Origin: Acidimicrobiaceae bacterium
GTDB taxonomy: Bacteria > Actinomycetota > Acidimicrobiia > Acidimicrobiales > RAAP-2
Length of the DNA stretch: 64,000 nucleotides
Assembly: GCA_003142095.1 (NCBI GenBank)
Contig: PLON01000069.1
Span: 1-64,000 of the forward strand
Reading direction: 5' to 3'
The notes under the pieces were generated by a model that saw nothing but the letters and a program-made list of their open reading frames with translations, searched no databases and was not told where the DNA came from. Numbering within the stretch: the stretch's first letter is position 1; every line of letters begins with the position of its first letter. A program made the position numbers and the translations under genes. Shown in pieces: positions 43,612 through 53,027 of this stretch.

Positions 43612-44540
43612 GACTTCGCCCCCAGTCCGTCGTCGATGGTCACGTTCTCCGATTCCAGCACAAGCCCGGCGCCCCTCGCTTCTTCCAACAACAAGACCGC
43701 GAAGTCCTCGTTGACGTAACCCGCACCAATGGCGCTCACGATGATTTGGGTACACAGTGCGGAAAGCGGCATGGGCACGTTCATCTTCTTCGCCTCGGCC
43801 ATGCCGAGCTCGAAGTCCTTGCGCAGTAACACGGGCGTGAACGTCGGCGTGAAGTCGAGATTCACGAAGGCCGGCGTCTTGTAGCGCGAAAACGTCGAGC
43901 CCATGACGGAACTGTTAATGAACTCGAGGAACGCGCTACGCGGCACTCCCCCTCGCTCCGCGAGGACCGTAATTTCCGCCAGGGCCTGGGTGACAATGCC
44001 AAGCAACACGTTGTGACAGATCTTGACGAGGCGCGAGCCCTCGCCCTCACCCACGTAGCTCACGCCGTGACCCAGTAGATCAAAGAGCGGTCGGACGTGG
44101 TCGAAGGCGTCTCTCGAACCCGAGACGGCGAGGGTCAGTTTTCCCGACGCGACAACCTCCGGATTTCCGCTGACCGGGGCGGCGAGAAAGTCGACGCCGC
44201 GCAGTTCGCACGCCACGCGCACGTTGGCGGAGGTCTCCATCGACACGGTCGAGCAGTCGACGATGACCGAGGGGATTGACGACTCGTTCGCGAGCACGCC
44301 GTTCGGGCCCGACACCACCTCCATGAGCTGTGCGTCGGCCGAGACCATGACGAACACGATGTCGCAGTCGGCGAGGTCGCGTGGCGCGTCCACTACCGTT
44401 GCCCCCAGTTCGCCGAGTACCTCAGCCTTCGCCCGCGTACGGTTCGTCACGACCACGTCGTAGTCAGAGGTAATGAGTCGCTTGGCCATCGCCGTACCCA
44501 TACGGCCGCAGCCGATCCATCCCACGCGTACGGTACCCAT
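43608..44540 (-). CDS. 3-hydroxyisobutyrate dehydrogenase-like enzyme
   Basis: 310 aa of the beta-hydroxyacid dehydrogenase family. Dinucleotide loop GWIGCGRMGTAMAKRL at the N-terminus; a T/R-containing NRTRAK after strand 2 suggests NADP(H) preference. Substrate loop DCSTVS and APVSGNPEVVASGKLT, and catalytic Lys in LVKICHNVLLG. It would oxidise a short beta-hydroxyacid or reduce a semialdehyde. Overlaps LivF (TGATG) and the M24 gene. Confidence 0.88.
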   Translation of the reverse strand: MGTVRVGWIGCGRMGTAMAKRLITSDYDVVVTNRTRAKAEVLGELGATVVDAPRDLADCDIVFVMVSADAQLMEVVSGPNGVLANESSIPSVIVDCSTVSMETSANVRVACELRGVDFLAAPVSGNPEVVASGKLTLAVSGSRDAFDHVRPLFDLLGHGVSYVGEGEGSRLVKICHNVLLGIVTQALAEITVLAERGGVPRSAFLEFINSSVMGSTFSRYKTPAFVNLDFTPTFTPVLLRKDFELGMAEAKKMNVPMPLSALCTQIIVSAIGAGYVNEDFAVLLLEEARGAGLVLESENVTIDDGLGAKS

Positions 44541-45313
44541 CAGGTGTTCTCCTTAACCTCGGACGTCGATGCAGCCATCTTGGCCCGAACCGATCCCCCG
44601 AGGTAGAGGGCCGCGATGTCGGGGTTGTTCAAGACCTCGTCGCCCGTCCCCGAGAGTCGAACCTGCCCGTTTTCGAGAACCACGCCATGACTGCTGAGTT
44701 TGAGTCCCTGTCGAGCGTTCTGCTCCACCAACAAGATGCTTCGTCCCATGGAGTTCATCATTTTCACGGTGTCCAACATAATCCGAAGGGTCTTCGGGTC
44801 GAGCCCCATTGAGGGCTCGTCCAACACGACCAGTTCAGGTTCCAGCATCAAACAGCGCGCGAACTCGACGAGGCGCTGTTGTCCGCCCGAGAGGCTCCCG
44901 GCCTTATCCTTCGCTCGTTCAGCGACGATCGGGAACATCTCTCGAACCATGGCCATGCGCTCGGCGACGACGGAGCGGTCCTTCACGAGAAAGGCGCCGA
45001 GTTCGACGTTTTCGTGCACGGTCATCTCTCGAAAGAGGCTGTGCTGCTGAGGAACCTGGACAATCCCAAGCTTCAAGATTTCGCGCGGACTACGCCCGAC
45101 GATCGGCTCTCCCTTGAAGAAGATCTGACCAAGACGAGGGCGTAGTAAACCACTGACGGTCTTTAAGAGAGTGGATTTGCCCGAGCCGTTCGGCCCGACG
45201 ATGCAGGTGACCCCACCTTCCTCCATCGAGTAGTTGACGCCCTTTAGAACATCACCACCGCCATAGCCGGCGATCACTCCTTCGAATCGCAACAGGGGGG
45301 CCCACGTCGTCAT
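44540..45313 (-). CDS. livF: Branched-chain-type ABC transporter ATPase 2
   Basis: 257 aa. Walker A GPNGSGKST, signature LSGGQQR, Walker B LVVLDEPSMGLDP; the short LivF form. It overlaps livG by ATGA. The Liv/Urt/Ami group imports amino acids, urea, amides or aromatic acids, so the name does not fix the substrate. Confidence 0.9.
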   Translation of the reverse strand: MTTWAPLLRFEGVIAGYGGGDVLKGVNYSMEEGGVTCIVGPNGSGKSTLLKTVSGLLRPRLGQIFFKGEPIVGRSPREILKLGIVQVPQQHSLFREMTVHENVELGAFLVKDRSVVAERMAMVREMFPIVAERAKDKAGSLSGGQQRLVEFARCLMLEPELVVLDEPSMGLDPKTLRIMLDTVKMMNSMGRSILLVEQNARQGLKLSSHGVVLENGQVRLSGTGDEVLNNPDIAALYLGGSVRAKMAASTSEVKENT

Positions 45314-46080
45314 GAAGCCACGTCCACATCGTCATCGTCGGGGCCGCCGAGGTAGGCGTCCAGGACGTCGGGGTTGTTGCGAATTTCTTCCGGCGTGCCC
45401 GAGACCAGGTCCACGCCCTGGTGCATGACCGTGACGGCGTCACAGATCTGCATCACGAACTCCATGTTGTGCTCCACAATCAAGAAGGTCTTGCCCTCCT
45501 TGTTGAGTGAGCGGATCTTCTCCGCAATTTCATTGATGAGCGTGAGGTTCACCCCGCCCGCGGGCTCATCGAGCAATATGACGTCGGGGTCGGCGACCAG
45601 CACGTACGCCAACTCCAGGAGCTTGCGCTGGCCGAAGGACAATGCGCCCGCCTGCAGCGAGGCCAGTCGCGCGATACCGACGAAGTCAAGCCACTCCATG
45701 GCGGCGGCGACTTCCTGGGTCGACGACTTCGAACGAGTGAGCCCGCGAAGCCAACCCTCTTGGCGCTGGCTGGCGACGAGCATATTTTCGAGCACGGTGA
45801 TGCGCGCGAATATTCGTGTGATTTGAAACGTACGCCCGACCCCGAGGGTGAACACCTGGCTCGGACGAGCGCTCGTGATGTCGCGACCATCAAACGTCAC
45901 GGTTCCGGCGTCGGGCTTCACGTAGCCGGTGATCACGTTAAAGAGCGTCGTCTTGCCCGATCCGTTCGGTCCAATGAGACCGGCGATGGATCCCTTCTCG
46001 ACGCTGAGCGAACACCCCGAAAGGGCCTGGAGCCCGCCGAAGGCCCTCGTGACGCCTTCTACTTTGAGCAGATTCGTCAC
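45310..46080 (-). CDS. livG: Branched-chain-type ABC transporter ATPase 1
   Basis: 256 aa from GTG 46080, coupled to the livM stop by GTGA. Walker A GPNGSGKTT, a variant signature LSFGQRKL (Gly-Gly to Phe-Gly), Walker B VILLDEPAGGVN. These variants are normal for LivG. The longer open frame upstream of 46080 lies inside livM and is not protein-like. Confidence 0.9.
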   Translation of the reverse strand: MTNLLKVEGVTRAFGGLQALSGCSLSVEKGSIAGLIGPNGSGKTTLFNVITGYVKPDAGTVTFDGRDITSARPSQVFTLGVGRTFQITRIFARITVLENMLVASQRQEGWLRGLTRSKSSTQEVAAAMEWLDFVGIARLASLQAGALSFGQRKLLELAYVLVADPDVILLDEPAGGVNLTLINEIAEKIRSLNKEGKTFLIVEHNMEFVMQICDAVTVMHQGVDLVSGTPEEIRNNPDVLDAYLGGPDDDDVDVAS

Positions 46081-47081
46081 GACGTCGCTCCGGGATTTAC
46101 GGTGGCACCGACCGTGACGCGTCCGTCTCGGCGTGCGGCACGACGCGCCCACGCGTCACGAATGGCGACAACCACGCCTTGGGGCATAAAGAGAATGACA
46201 ATGAGGAACACCCCGCCAAAGATGATCAAGTAGAGCGAACCGTTCGAGTACTTGAGTGTCAAGAGTTGCTGAGTGGACTCCAAGACGAGAGCCCCGAGCA
46301 GCGGTCCGATGAACGTGCCGAGTCCGCCGAAAATGGCCATCAGGGCAATAGAGATGTCAAAGATTGGGTCGAAGACGAACTGCGGATAGATCTGTCCAAT
46401 GAACATCGCGTAGAGCGCGCCACCCATGCCGACCGCGAAAGCCGACAGGGCGAACCCCGTGAGTTTGACCGCGAAGACCCTGACCCCAAGTCCCGCCGCG
46501 CGATCCTCGTCGTCGCGGATCGCGAGCAGCTGCAGACCAAAGCGAGAGCGTCGCACCACCGCCGAGAGCAGCGCCGCGAAGACGACGATGCCGAGCGCCA
46601 CGTAATAAAAGGGCACGTTGTAGTTCGTGATGAACCACGGAATGAACGGCAGCTGCATGCCCGACGTCCCACCCGTGAACGAGAAATTAATCGCCGAGAG
46701 TTGAAAGACAAAGAAGATGGCGATCGTGATTACGACGAACGTGTGCCGTCGAACGCGAAGTGCGACGAGACCGACCGGTATGGCGATGATGGAGGCCACC
46801 ACACCACCCAGAGGGACTAACCAGAAAAGATCTCCGTTGCCCGCCATGTGGAGGTGATTAGCGAAGAGGGCCATGGTGTAAGCGCCCGAACCGTAGAACA
46901 CCGCGGAGCCGAGGTTGACGTAGCCCGAGTAACCGGAGAACATGTTCCACGACGTCGCGCACGCCATAAAGATCAGCGTGAATATTCCGATCGTCGTATA
47001 AGCGGGGTTCGTCTCGACCAAGGGATAGGCAATAAATATGGCGAGCGCCAGGAGCCACCAGCCGTGCTTGAAGCGAGACAT
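46077..47081 (-). CDS. livM: Branched-chain-type ABC permease LivM
   Basis: 334 aa from ATG 47081 (TGATG with the livH stop). Eight to ten membrane helices; SAVFYGSGAYTM and LAIRDDEDRAAGLGV are LivM permease motifs. Pairs with LivH to form the channel. Confidence 0.9.
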   Translation of the reverse strand: MSRFKHGWWLLALAIFIAYPLVETNPAYTTIGIFTLIFMACATSWNMFSGYSGYVNLGSAVFYGSGAYTMALFANHLHMAGNGDLFWLVPLGGVVASIIAIPVGLVALRVRRHTFVVITIAIFFVFQLSAINFSFTGGTSGMQLPFIPWFITNYNVPFYYVALGIVVFAALLSAVVRRSRFGLQLLAIRDDEDRAAGLGVRVFAVKLTGFALSAFAVGMGGALYAMFIGQIYPQFVFDPIFDISIALMAIFGGLGTFIGPLLGALVLESTQQLLTLKYSNGSLYLIIFGGVFLIVILFMPQGVVVAIRDAWARRAARRDGRVTVGATVNPGATS

Positions 47082-47965
47082 CAAGCGAGCCTCGCCTCTA
47101 GCTTGCCAAAGATTCCCTGCGGACGAACCGACAGGATGATGACCAAGATCAAAAAGAACGTCAGGCTCGACCACACGGGTCCCCAGATCACCGAGACCAT
47201 ATCTTCGACCGTAATCATGAAGACGCCCGCCGCGAGCGCCCCGCCAATACTTCCCATGCCACCAAGAACGATGATCACGAGTAACCGCGAGATCAAGTCG
47301 TAGCTCGAGCTGGCGTTAAAGGCGTTGGTCGCGCCGTAGATCATTCCCCCGGCCGCGGTGACGGCAATGCCGATGCCGAAGCAGATCGTCGACACGTTCT
47401 TGACGTTGATGCCGACGAGCGCGGCCGACGTTTGGTCGGCCAGCGACGCGCGCACGCTCGCGCCAAATCGAGTTCGATACAACATGAAATACAAAGCGCC
47501 GAGTAACACGACCGCGAGCGCGAAACCGAGCAGATAGATATAGGGCAGCCAGTAACCGAAGACCCGGACCGACCGATCGACGTACCACGCCTGAAGCTCG
47601 ACGTAGTTCACCGAGAACACCATATTGAGTATTCCTTCAATCACGAGAGAGATGGCGTAGGTCACCAGAATCGACATCACCACTTTCTCGGGACCCTTGA
47701 TGCGAGATAAGAAGACTCGCTCCACCACGATCCCCACGAGAAACAGCGTGGGGATCGTGATGGCGAGTCCTACAAACAGGTCAATACCGAAATGCACCGA
47801 GAGGGCGTAACTCAAGTAGGCCCCGAGGATCACGAAGATGCCTTGTGCCACATTGATGATGTTCATGACCCCAAAGATCAGGGTGAGGCCGGTCGCCATG
47901 AGGGCGTAGACCGAACCGGTCAAGATGCCATCAATGATTGAGTGAATAAGCGCGGTGCCGTTCAA
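47081..47965 (-). CDS. livH: Branched-chain-type ABC permease LivH
   Basis: 294 aa, about eight membrane helices. GSVYALMATGLTLIFGVMNI at the start and GGMGSIGGALAAGVF near the end are LivH signatures. TTG start at 47965, four bases after the binding-protein stop. Confidence 0.9.
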   Translation of the reverse strand: MNGTALIHSIIDGILTGSVYALMATGLTLIFGVMNIINVAQGIFVILGAYLSYALSVHFGIDLFVGLAITIPTLFLVGIVVERVFLSRIKGPEKVVMSILVTYAISLVIEGILNMVFSVNYVELQAWYVDRSVRVFGYWLPYIYLLGFALAVVLLGALYFMLYRTRFGASVRASLADQTSAALVGINVKNVSTICFGIGIAVTAAGGMIYGATNAFNASSSYDLISRLLVIIVLGGMGSIGGALAAGVFMITVEDMVSVIWGPVWSSLTFFLILVIILSVRPQGIFGKLEARLA

Positions 47966-47969
47966 TGTT

Positions 47970-49220
47970 CTAGTTCTTCCAAGCCGGCTTCGGGTAGAGA
48001 ATCTTGGTGGCCCCCGGGTCAGTCGCCGGATTCACTTCGACGAAGTTCGATCCCTGCCACTGGAAGGTGAAGGCCGTTGGCTTGATGTTCTCGCCGAGCG
48101 AGTTGAACTTCACTGGTCCGAGCACGCTCTGGATGGTGACGCCTGAGTGCAAGTACTTGATGATCTTCGTGTTATCGAAGCCACCGGTCGCCTTGACGGC
48201 CGCCGTGATGACCTGACCCACCGAGTACGCCTCGGCCACGTCAGCGTTGACATCCGCCGCGGTTCCGCCGTACTTTTTGATGTACTCGGCCACCATCTTC
48301 TCGCTCTGGGCATTCTTCGATCCACCGAACCAGGCGTTCGGCACCATCATGCCGTCCGCGTTGGCGAGTCCCACGGCCTTCGTGAACGCCGCACCCTGGT
48401 CGGGACCGGCCGTCGCGATGAAGGCCTTCGGGTTGTAGTGGGCCTGCTCAAAGGCCTGCATGAACGCCGACACCGTGGGCACGTCGACCGAGCCCAGGAT
48501 GACCACCTGCGCGTTGGCCGACGCCACCGCGTCGGCAATGGGCGTGTAGTCAGTCGCTTCCGCCGGGAACGTCTTGTAGTACACCGTCTTCACGCCCGCC
48601 GCTTTGATGATCTTTTCGGCTACGGGAATCTGTGGTTCAGTGAACGGGTCCGTTGACGTGACGTACGCAATGGTCTTCGGACGTTGACTCTTCGGCAGTG
48701 ACGCAATCCACTGAGCGAACGGTACGAGACCGCTCGCGACCGGAAGTGCCGAGTCAAAGACGTTCGTGAGTCCCGCCTGGAACACCGACGGTGCACCTCC
48801 GGCGCCCTCCACCATGGCGTAGCCGTATCGAGATACGGCCTTCGCAGCCGGCAGCGTTAGGAGCGACGAAAACGGTCCGAAGGTGAGATTGACGTGATCA
48901 CTGGAGATCAAGTCCTGATAGTTCGTCACGACTTGTGTCGCACTGGACGCGTCCGACACGATTTTTAGATCGATCTTGTGACCGAGCAGTCCGCCTTTGG
49001 CGTTCTGATCGGCTGCCCAAAGTTCATAGCCTTGCTGGAACGCCGTGCCGTCCGCGGAGAAGTCACCCGATAATGAGAGCGACGCACCGATGAGAACCGG
49101 TTGACCCTTGGCAATCGTTCCGCTTGAAGATGCCCCGCTCGTCGTTGAGAGAGTAAACAAAGTCGCCAGTGCAACCGAAGTCACTCCGAGCGCGCGAAAT
49201 AATTCCTTCCTTCTATTCAT
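47970..49220 (-). CDS. ABC transporter substrate-binding protein (LivJ/AmiC-like)
   Basis: 416 aa with a signal peptide (SVALATLFTLSTTSGASSSG) lacking a lipobox cysteine. Type 1 periplasmic-binding fold: IGASLSLSGDFSADGTAFQQ and GPFSSLLTLPAAKAVSRY. The closest feel is to amide- or amino-acid-binding Liv proteins. First gene of the minus-strand operon; GGGGGAAAT upstream. The 220-base gap to the divergent hydrolase gene should hold promoters for both directions. Confidence 0.85.
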   Translation of the reverse strand: MNRRKELFRALGVTSVALATLFTLSTTSGASSSGTIAKGQPVLIGASLSLSGDFSADGTAFQQGYELWAADQNAKGGLLGHKIDLKIVSDASSATQVVTNYQDLISSDHVNLTFGPFSSLLTLPAAKAVSRYGYAMVEGAGGAPSVFQAGLTNVFDSALPVASGLVPFAQWIASLPKSQRPKTIAYVTSTDPFTEPQIPVAEKIIKAAGVKTVYYKTFPAEATDYTPIADAVASANAQVVILGSVDVPTVSAFMQAFEQAHYNPKAFIATAGPDQGAAFTKAVGLANADGMMVPNAWFGGSKNAQSEKMVAEYIKKYGGTAADVNADVAEAYSVGQVITAAVKATGGFDNTKIIKYLHSGVTIQSVLGPVKFNSLGENIKPTAFTFQWQGSNFVEVNPATDPGATKILYPKPAWKN

Positions 49221-49440
49221 ATTTCCCCCCGTGCATTAACGCGACTGCCGAACTCCCCCAACTACTGTCGTTCCAAAGTCGATCGCCCGATGAGCGATGT
49301 CGTAACCATAATTGACGAACGTCCAACGCAAACAAGGCGAAACGGCTTCTGAACCATGAAAAGATTTCAAGACACTTCTCCTGTTCAGAGAGGTAACGAG
49401 TCCATTACCATCAGCATCGGAAGCGACACAGGGGGCTGTA

Positions 49441-50508
49441 ATGACTGACGTACTTTTAGAAACGGCCGTCGCTAACTGGGAGCCTCGCTTTACTGCAAAC
49501 GGCGTCGACGCGAGCGACTACGCCCGCATCACTCGCCCACTGGAGCGCTGGGACGACTGGTGTAGCGCGTGGTGCGCGAGCGCGGATGTGTACATGACGC
49601 TCGGTAGTGAAGCTCTTCACGAGGGACGCACTCGTAGCGCCAGTGAGTTCTATTCACGCGCCGCCACCTACTACCACTTCGGCAAGTTCATGTTCGTCCA
49701 CGATCAAGATCAAGCTCGCGCCGCGCATGCGCGCGCCGTTGACGCGCTGGTGCGCGCGACGCCGCTGTTCACGCCGCCGGGTAGTCGTCACACCATTGAC
49801 TTCGAGGGATCAGAGTTGGTGGGACTGTTTCGCCAACCTCACGTACACGGACCCCACCCGACGGTGCTCTTAATTCCCGGTCTTGATTCCACCAAGGAAG
49901 AGTTCCGCGATGTCGAGCGAACGTTTCACGATCGCGGAATGGCGACGTTCTCGCTCGACGGTCCCGGGCAGGGCGAAGCCGAGTGGACGCTTCCGATTAG
50001 GCCCGAATGGGAGACGGTGGGCGAAGTCGTCGTTTCGTACCTACAGTCAATGCCCGAGGTCGACGCAGAGCGCATCGGAGTCTGGGGCGTATCGCTCGGC
50101 GGGTTCTACGCGGCTCGCCTCGCGAGCTCGGGACTACCCGTCAAGGGTGTGGTCGCACTCGCGGGTCCGTATAACTTGGGCGCCACCTGGAAAGATCTGA
50201 ATCCCTTAACGCGTCATGCGTTCGAGGTGCGCTCGGCCTCCTCGTCACCCGAGGAGGCCGAGAAGCGCGCCTGGGATATGACGCTGGAGGGTCACGCCGA
50301 GAAAATTACTCAGCCGCTCATGGTCATTATGGGAAAGCGAGATCGCTTGTTTCCGTGGCAGGACGGGGAACGCCTCGTCAACGAGGCGCGGGGCGAAACA
50401 AAGTTCGTTCTCTTAGAGGACGGCAACCACGGATGTGCGAACGTCATCAATCATCACCGACCGCTCAGCGCTGACTGGCTGGCGGACAAGCTTAAGGTGA
50501 GTCAATGA
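49441..50508 (+). CDS. Alpha/beta hydrolase, C-C hydrolase-like
   Basis: 355 aa. A helical N-terminal cap (WDDWCSAWCASADVY, SEFYSRAATYYHFGKFMF) precedes the hydrolase core. This layout matches 2,6-dihydroxypseudooxynicotine hydrolase-type enzymes that cut C-C bonds of beta-diketones. Nucleophile Ser in WGVSLGGF, Asp in GKRDRLFP and His in DGNHGCAN are intact. It is divergent from the transporter operon and 35 bases before E2. A 1,3-diketone or related substrate is inferred. Confidence 0.82.
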   Translation: MTDVLLETAVANWEPRFTANGVDASDYARITRPLERWDDWCSAWCASADVYMTLGSEALHEGRTRSASEFYSRAATYYHFGKFMFVHDQDQARAAHARAVDALVRATPLFTPPGSRHTIDFEGSELVGLFRQPHVHGPHPTVLLIPGLDSTKEEFRDVERTFHDRGMATFSLDGPGQGEAEWTLPIRPEWETVGEVVVSYLQSMPEVDAERIGVWGVSLGGFYAARLASSGLPVKGVVALAGPYNLGATWKDLNPLTRHAFEVRSASSSPEEAEKRAWDMTLEGHAEKITQPLMVIMGKRDRLFPWQDGERLVNEARGETKFVLLEDGNHGCANVINHHRPLSADWLADKLKVSQ

Positions 50509-50543
50509 TGACGACGTCGACACCATTGACTCGTCGCTAGATC

Positions 50544-51917
50544 GTGGCCAACGTATCGATGCCCCAACTCGGCGAAACGGTGGCCGACGGCACGGTAACC
50601 AAGTGGTTCAAGCGTGTCGGCGACACCATCGTCAAGGGCGAAGCTCTCTTTGAAGTGTCGACGGACAAAGTGGACACCGAGATACCGGCGCCCGTCGCGG
50701 GCGTGCTCACCGCCATTTTGGTGGAGGAAGGTGTCACTGTCGACGTCGGCACCACGCTCGCGACGATTGATTCGAACGTCGCCAGCGGATCAGGCGACTC
50801 CGAAGTGCGTGCTGACGCGGTGTCCTCAGTTGCTCGGACTTCGACCATCGCCTCGGCCTCAGCATCGGCATCGGCATCGGCATCGGCATCACGCGTGTCC
50901 GGCGACTCCGCAGAACGTTCGAGCAAGTTATCCCCCGCGGTACGCCGTCTCCTCGACGAACACAAGTTGACCCCCTCAGAAGTACCCGCAACCGGGCCTG
51001 GCGGTCGCCTCACGAGAGACGACGTGCTGGCGTTCGTTGCGTCAAGCGTACAGAGCCCGGCAAGTGCATCACTCTCGCCAGTACTGCGCCGACTGCTCGA
51101 GGAGAATCATCTCGGCGCCGACTCGATTCGTGCAACCGGCCCCGACGGCCGCATGACACGGCACGACATCGAGACCGCCATTACGAACGCTGCGACGACG
51201 AGTGGTGGCGCCGATGACGAAATCATTCCCTTCTCCAAGGCGCGTCGGCTCACGGCCGAACATATGGTTCGCTCGAAGGCCACCTCGGCTCACACGTTGA
51301 TGGTGAAGGAAGTTGACTTCGAACGAGTCGAGAGTCAACGCCGCCGCCACGGAACTACCTTCGCCGAGCGCGAGGGATTCACTCTTACGTATCTACCCTT
51401 CATTGCGGTCGCAGTGCTCGCGGCCCTACGAGCCTTTCCCCGGATTAATGCGTCAGTGGGTAGCGACGAACTTATTGTGCATCGCCATCTCAACCTCGGC
51501 ATTGCCGTGGACCTCGACGGAGACGGACTCGTTGTGCCGGTCATCCGCGACGCCGACCAGCACGACGTTTTCACGATCGCTCGAAAGATTCGAGAGCTCG
51601 CTCAGGGTGCTCGAACCAAAAAACTGACGGTCGACGACATGTCGGGTGGCACCTTTACCATCACCAACCCGGGACCTTTCGGCACTCTGCTCACCGGCGC
51701 CATCATCAACCAGCCCCAGATAGCGATCCTCGCGACCGACGGCATAGCCCGCAAGCCGGTCGTCGTCACCTCTCCTACGGGCGAGGAGTCCATAGCGATT
51801 CACTCGGTGGGGTTGCTTGCGTTGACGTTCGATCACCGGGCCATCGACGGGGCGGCGGCGGCGAGGTTTCTGGCGCACGTGGCCGCTACGTTGAGCGATT
51901 CTGACTTGATCGTCTAG
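50544..51917 (+). CDS. 2-oxoacid dehydrogenase E2 (dihydrolipoamide acyltransferase)
   Basis: 457 aa, GTG start. Lipoyl domain (1-80) with lipoyl-lysine K42 in TDKVDTEIP; a Ser-Ala linker coded by a hexamer repeat. Then two peripheral-subunit-binding domains in tandem (VRRLLDEHKLTPSEVPATGP and LRRLLEENHLGADSIRATGP), which is unusual since one is typical. The catalytic domain ends with FDHRAIDGAAAARFL holding His and Asp. It matches the E1 subunits at 40379-42351 across the divergent cluster. Confidence 0.9.
   Translation: MANVSMPQLGETVADGTVTKWFKRVGDTIVKGEALFEVSTDKVDTEIPAPVAGVLTAILVEEGVTVDVGTTLATIDSNVASGSGDSEVRADAVSSVARTSTIASASASASASASASRVSGDSAERSSKLSPAVRRLLDEHKLTPSEVPATGPGGRLTRDDVLAFVASSVQSPASASLSPVLRRLLEENHLGADSIRATGPDGRMTRHDIETAITNAATTSGGADDEIIPFSKARRLTAEHMVRSKATSAHTLMVKEVDFERVESQRRRHGTTFAEREGFTLTYLPFIAVAVLAALRAFPRINASVGSDELIVHRHLNLGIAVDLDGDGLVVPVIRDADQHDVFTIARKIRELAQGARTKKLTVDDMSGGTFTITNPGPFGTLLTGAIINQPQIAILATDGIARKPVVVTSPTGEESIAIHSVGLLALTFDHRAIDGAAAARFLAHVAATLSDSDLIV
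50862..50891 (+). repeat. Hexanucleotide repeat in the E2 linker
   Basis: Five units of GCATCG (last GCATCA), each coding Ala-Ser/Ser-Ala, extend the flexible linker behind the lipoyl domain. Repeat number may vary between strains without breaking the frame. Confidence 0.75.
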
Positions 51918-51919
51918 CC

Positions 51920-52564
51920 GTGACCGCCTTTTCAGAGCCGGAGTACTCTTCGTCTATGACGCGTGACACGATTCTTGAGGCGGCGTCGCGAGAGATTGAG
52001 CGCAACGGGATGACCCAGTTTCGCATCAAGCGCGTGGCATCCGACGCGCAAGTTTCGGTAGCGCTTCTCTACAGCTACTTCGACGACCGAGAGGACCTCA
52101 TCGCCAGCGCGATTGTGCACCGATTTCGCCAAGTTTTGCTCGGCCTCGCGGAAACGTTCACCCGACCACTACGCGACGTGTCGACGACTGACGATCTGCG
52201 CCAAGCGATGCGCGTCATCATCTCCGAAGCGCAGGTGCCCCTCCGCACCGAGGCGCGCATTCAACGTATTGAGAGCATGTCCTTCGCTCGCCATAACCCA
52301 ACGGCCTCGGTCGGCATCGCCGAAGCGAAAAAGGAGACGGCATCACTGATTGTGGAACGCGTCCGCAAGCTTGAAGAGATGGGCCTGCTCGCCGACGGAA
52401 TGACCGCCGTGGCTTTCGCACGAATCTGGTATGCACTGTTCTTCGGCCAGATCGAACTCGAAGGCGAACACGCTCTTGCGGTTGACGCCGAAGAATGGAT
52501 TACCGCGTTGAGCGTCTTGGCCGAAGGCGCCATTCGCTCAGTGCCGAGCGACGTCTCCCGTTAA
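51920..52564 (+). CDS. TetR-family regulator
   Basis: 214 aa from GTG 51920, or 201 from ATG 51959 (MTRDTILEAA), which fits the usual TetR start better. HTH: FRIKRVASDAQVSVALLYSY then FDDREDLI. The C-terminal ligand domain is helical. It directly follows the E2 gene and likely controls the divergent catabolic operons in response to the substrate. Confidence 0.88.
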   Translation: MTAFSEPEYSSSMTRDTILEAASREIERNGMTQFRIKRVASDAQVSVALLYSYFDDREDLIASAIVHRFRQVLLGLAETFTRPLRDVSTTDDLRQAMRVIISEAQVPLRTEARIQRIESMSFARHNPTASVGIAEAKKETASLIVERVRKLEEMGLLADGMTAVAFARIWYALFFGQIELEGEHALAVDAEEWITALSVLAEGAIRSVPSDVSR

Positions 52565-53025
52565 CCCTTCGCTTCGTCGCGCTCGTACATTTCGAGTCGC
52601 CAGCCGCCGGTCATCTCGTAGTCGCACAGCTCACTGGTCAGCGAACACATAACCTCCAGGACGTCAGACGATAGAGCCTTGGGCGGCACGATGAGAACGA
52701 TTCCGCGTTGGGCGTGATCCTGGCGGATGGGAAACGCGGCTCCATTCAGCATCGTCTTGATCCGATCTTTGCCTAAGCGACCACGCGAATGTAAGACGCC
52801 AAGCGATGACGTCTGCGCCTGGCCGTGGCGAGGGGGCGACGTAACGAACGACGCCTGGGTAATACCGTGATTCGTCCAACCAATGAAGTTCACTTTGATG
52901 TCGGGCACGTCATCCGCGACGCGTGGCATGACGTTGCACCACCCGCGGCCCTCCGCAATCGAATCCAACGCCGTGATGGCGTCGCCGCGATCCTCATTGA
53001 AGTACAGCCGAGTCTTCGTCGTCAT
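52561..53025 (-). CDS. Unknown protein next to the minizincin
   Basis: 154 aa, soluble, ATG 53025 just after the zincin stop (TAACGATG). It contains GRGWCNVMPRVADDV and a C-terminal CDYEMTGGWRLEMYERDE. I do not recognise the family. Tail-to-tail with the TetR gene (overlap of four bases). The tight link suggests co-expression with the metallopeptidase. Confidence 0.6.
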   Translation of the reverse strand: MTTKTRLYFNEDRGDAITALDSIAEGRGWCNVMPRVADDVPDIKVNFIGWTNHGITQASFVTSPPRHGQAQTSSLGVLHSRGRLGKDRIKTMLNGAAFPIRQDHAQRGIVLIVPPKALSSDVLEVMCSLTSELCDYEMTGGWRLEMYERDEAKG

Positions 53026-53027
53026 CG

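Noticed and set aside
50537-51013. 158-aa minus-strand frame with DADADADAEAEA repeat
   Set aside because: It is the antisense reading of the GCATCG repeat in the E2 linker.
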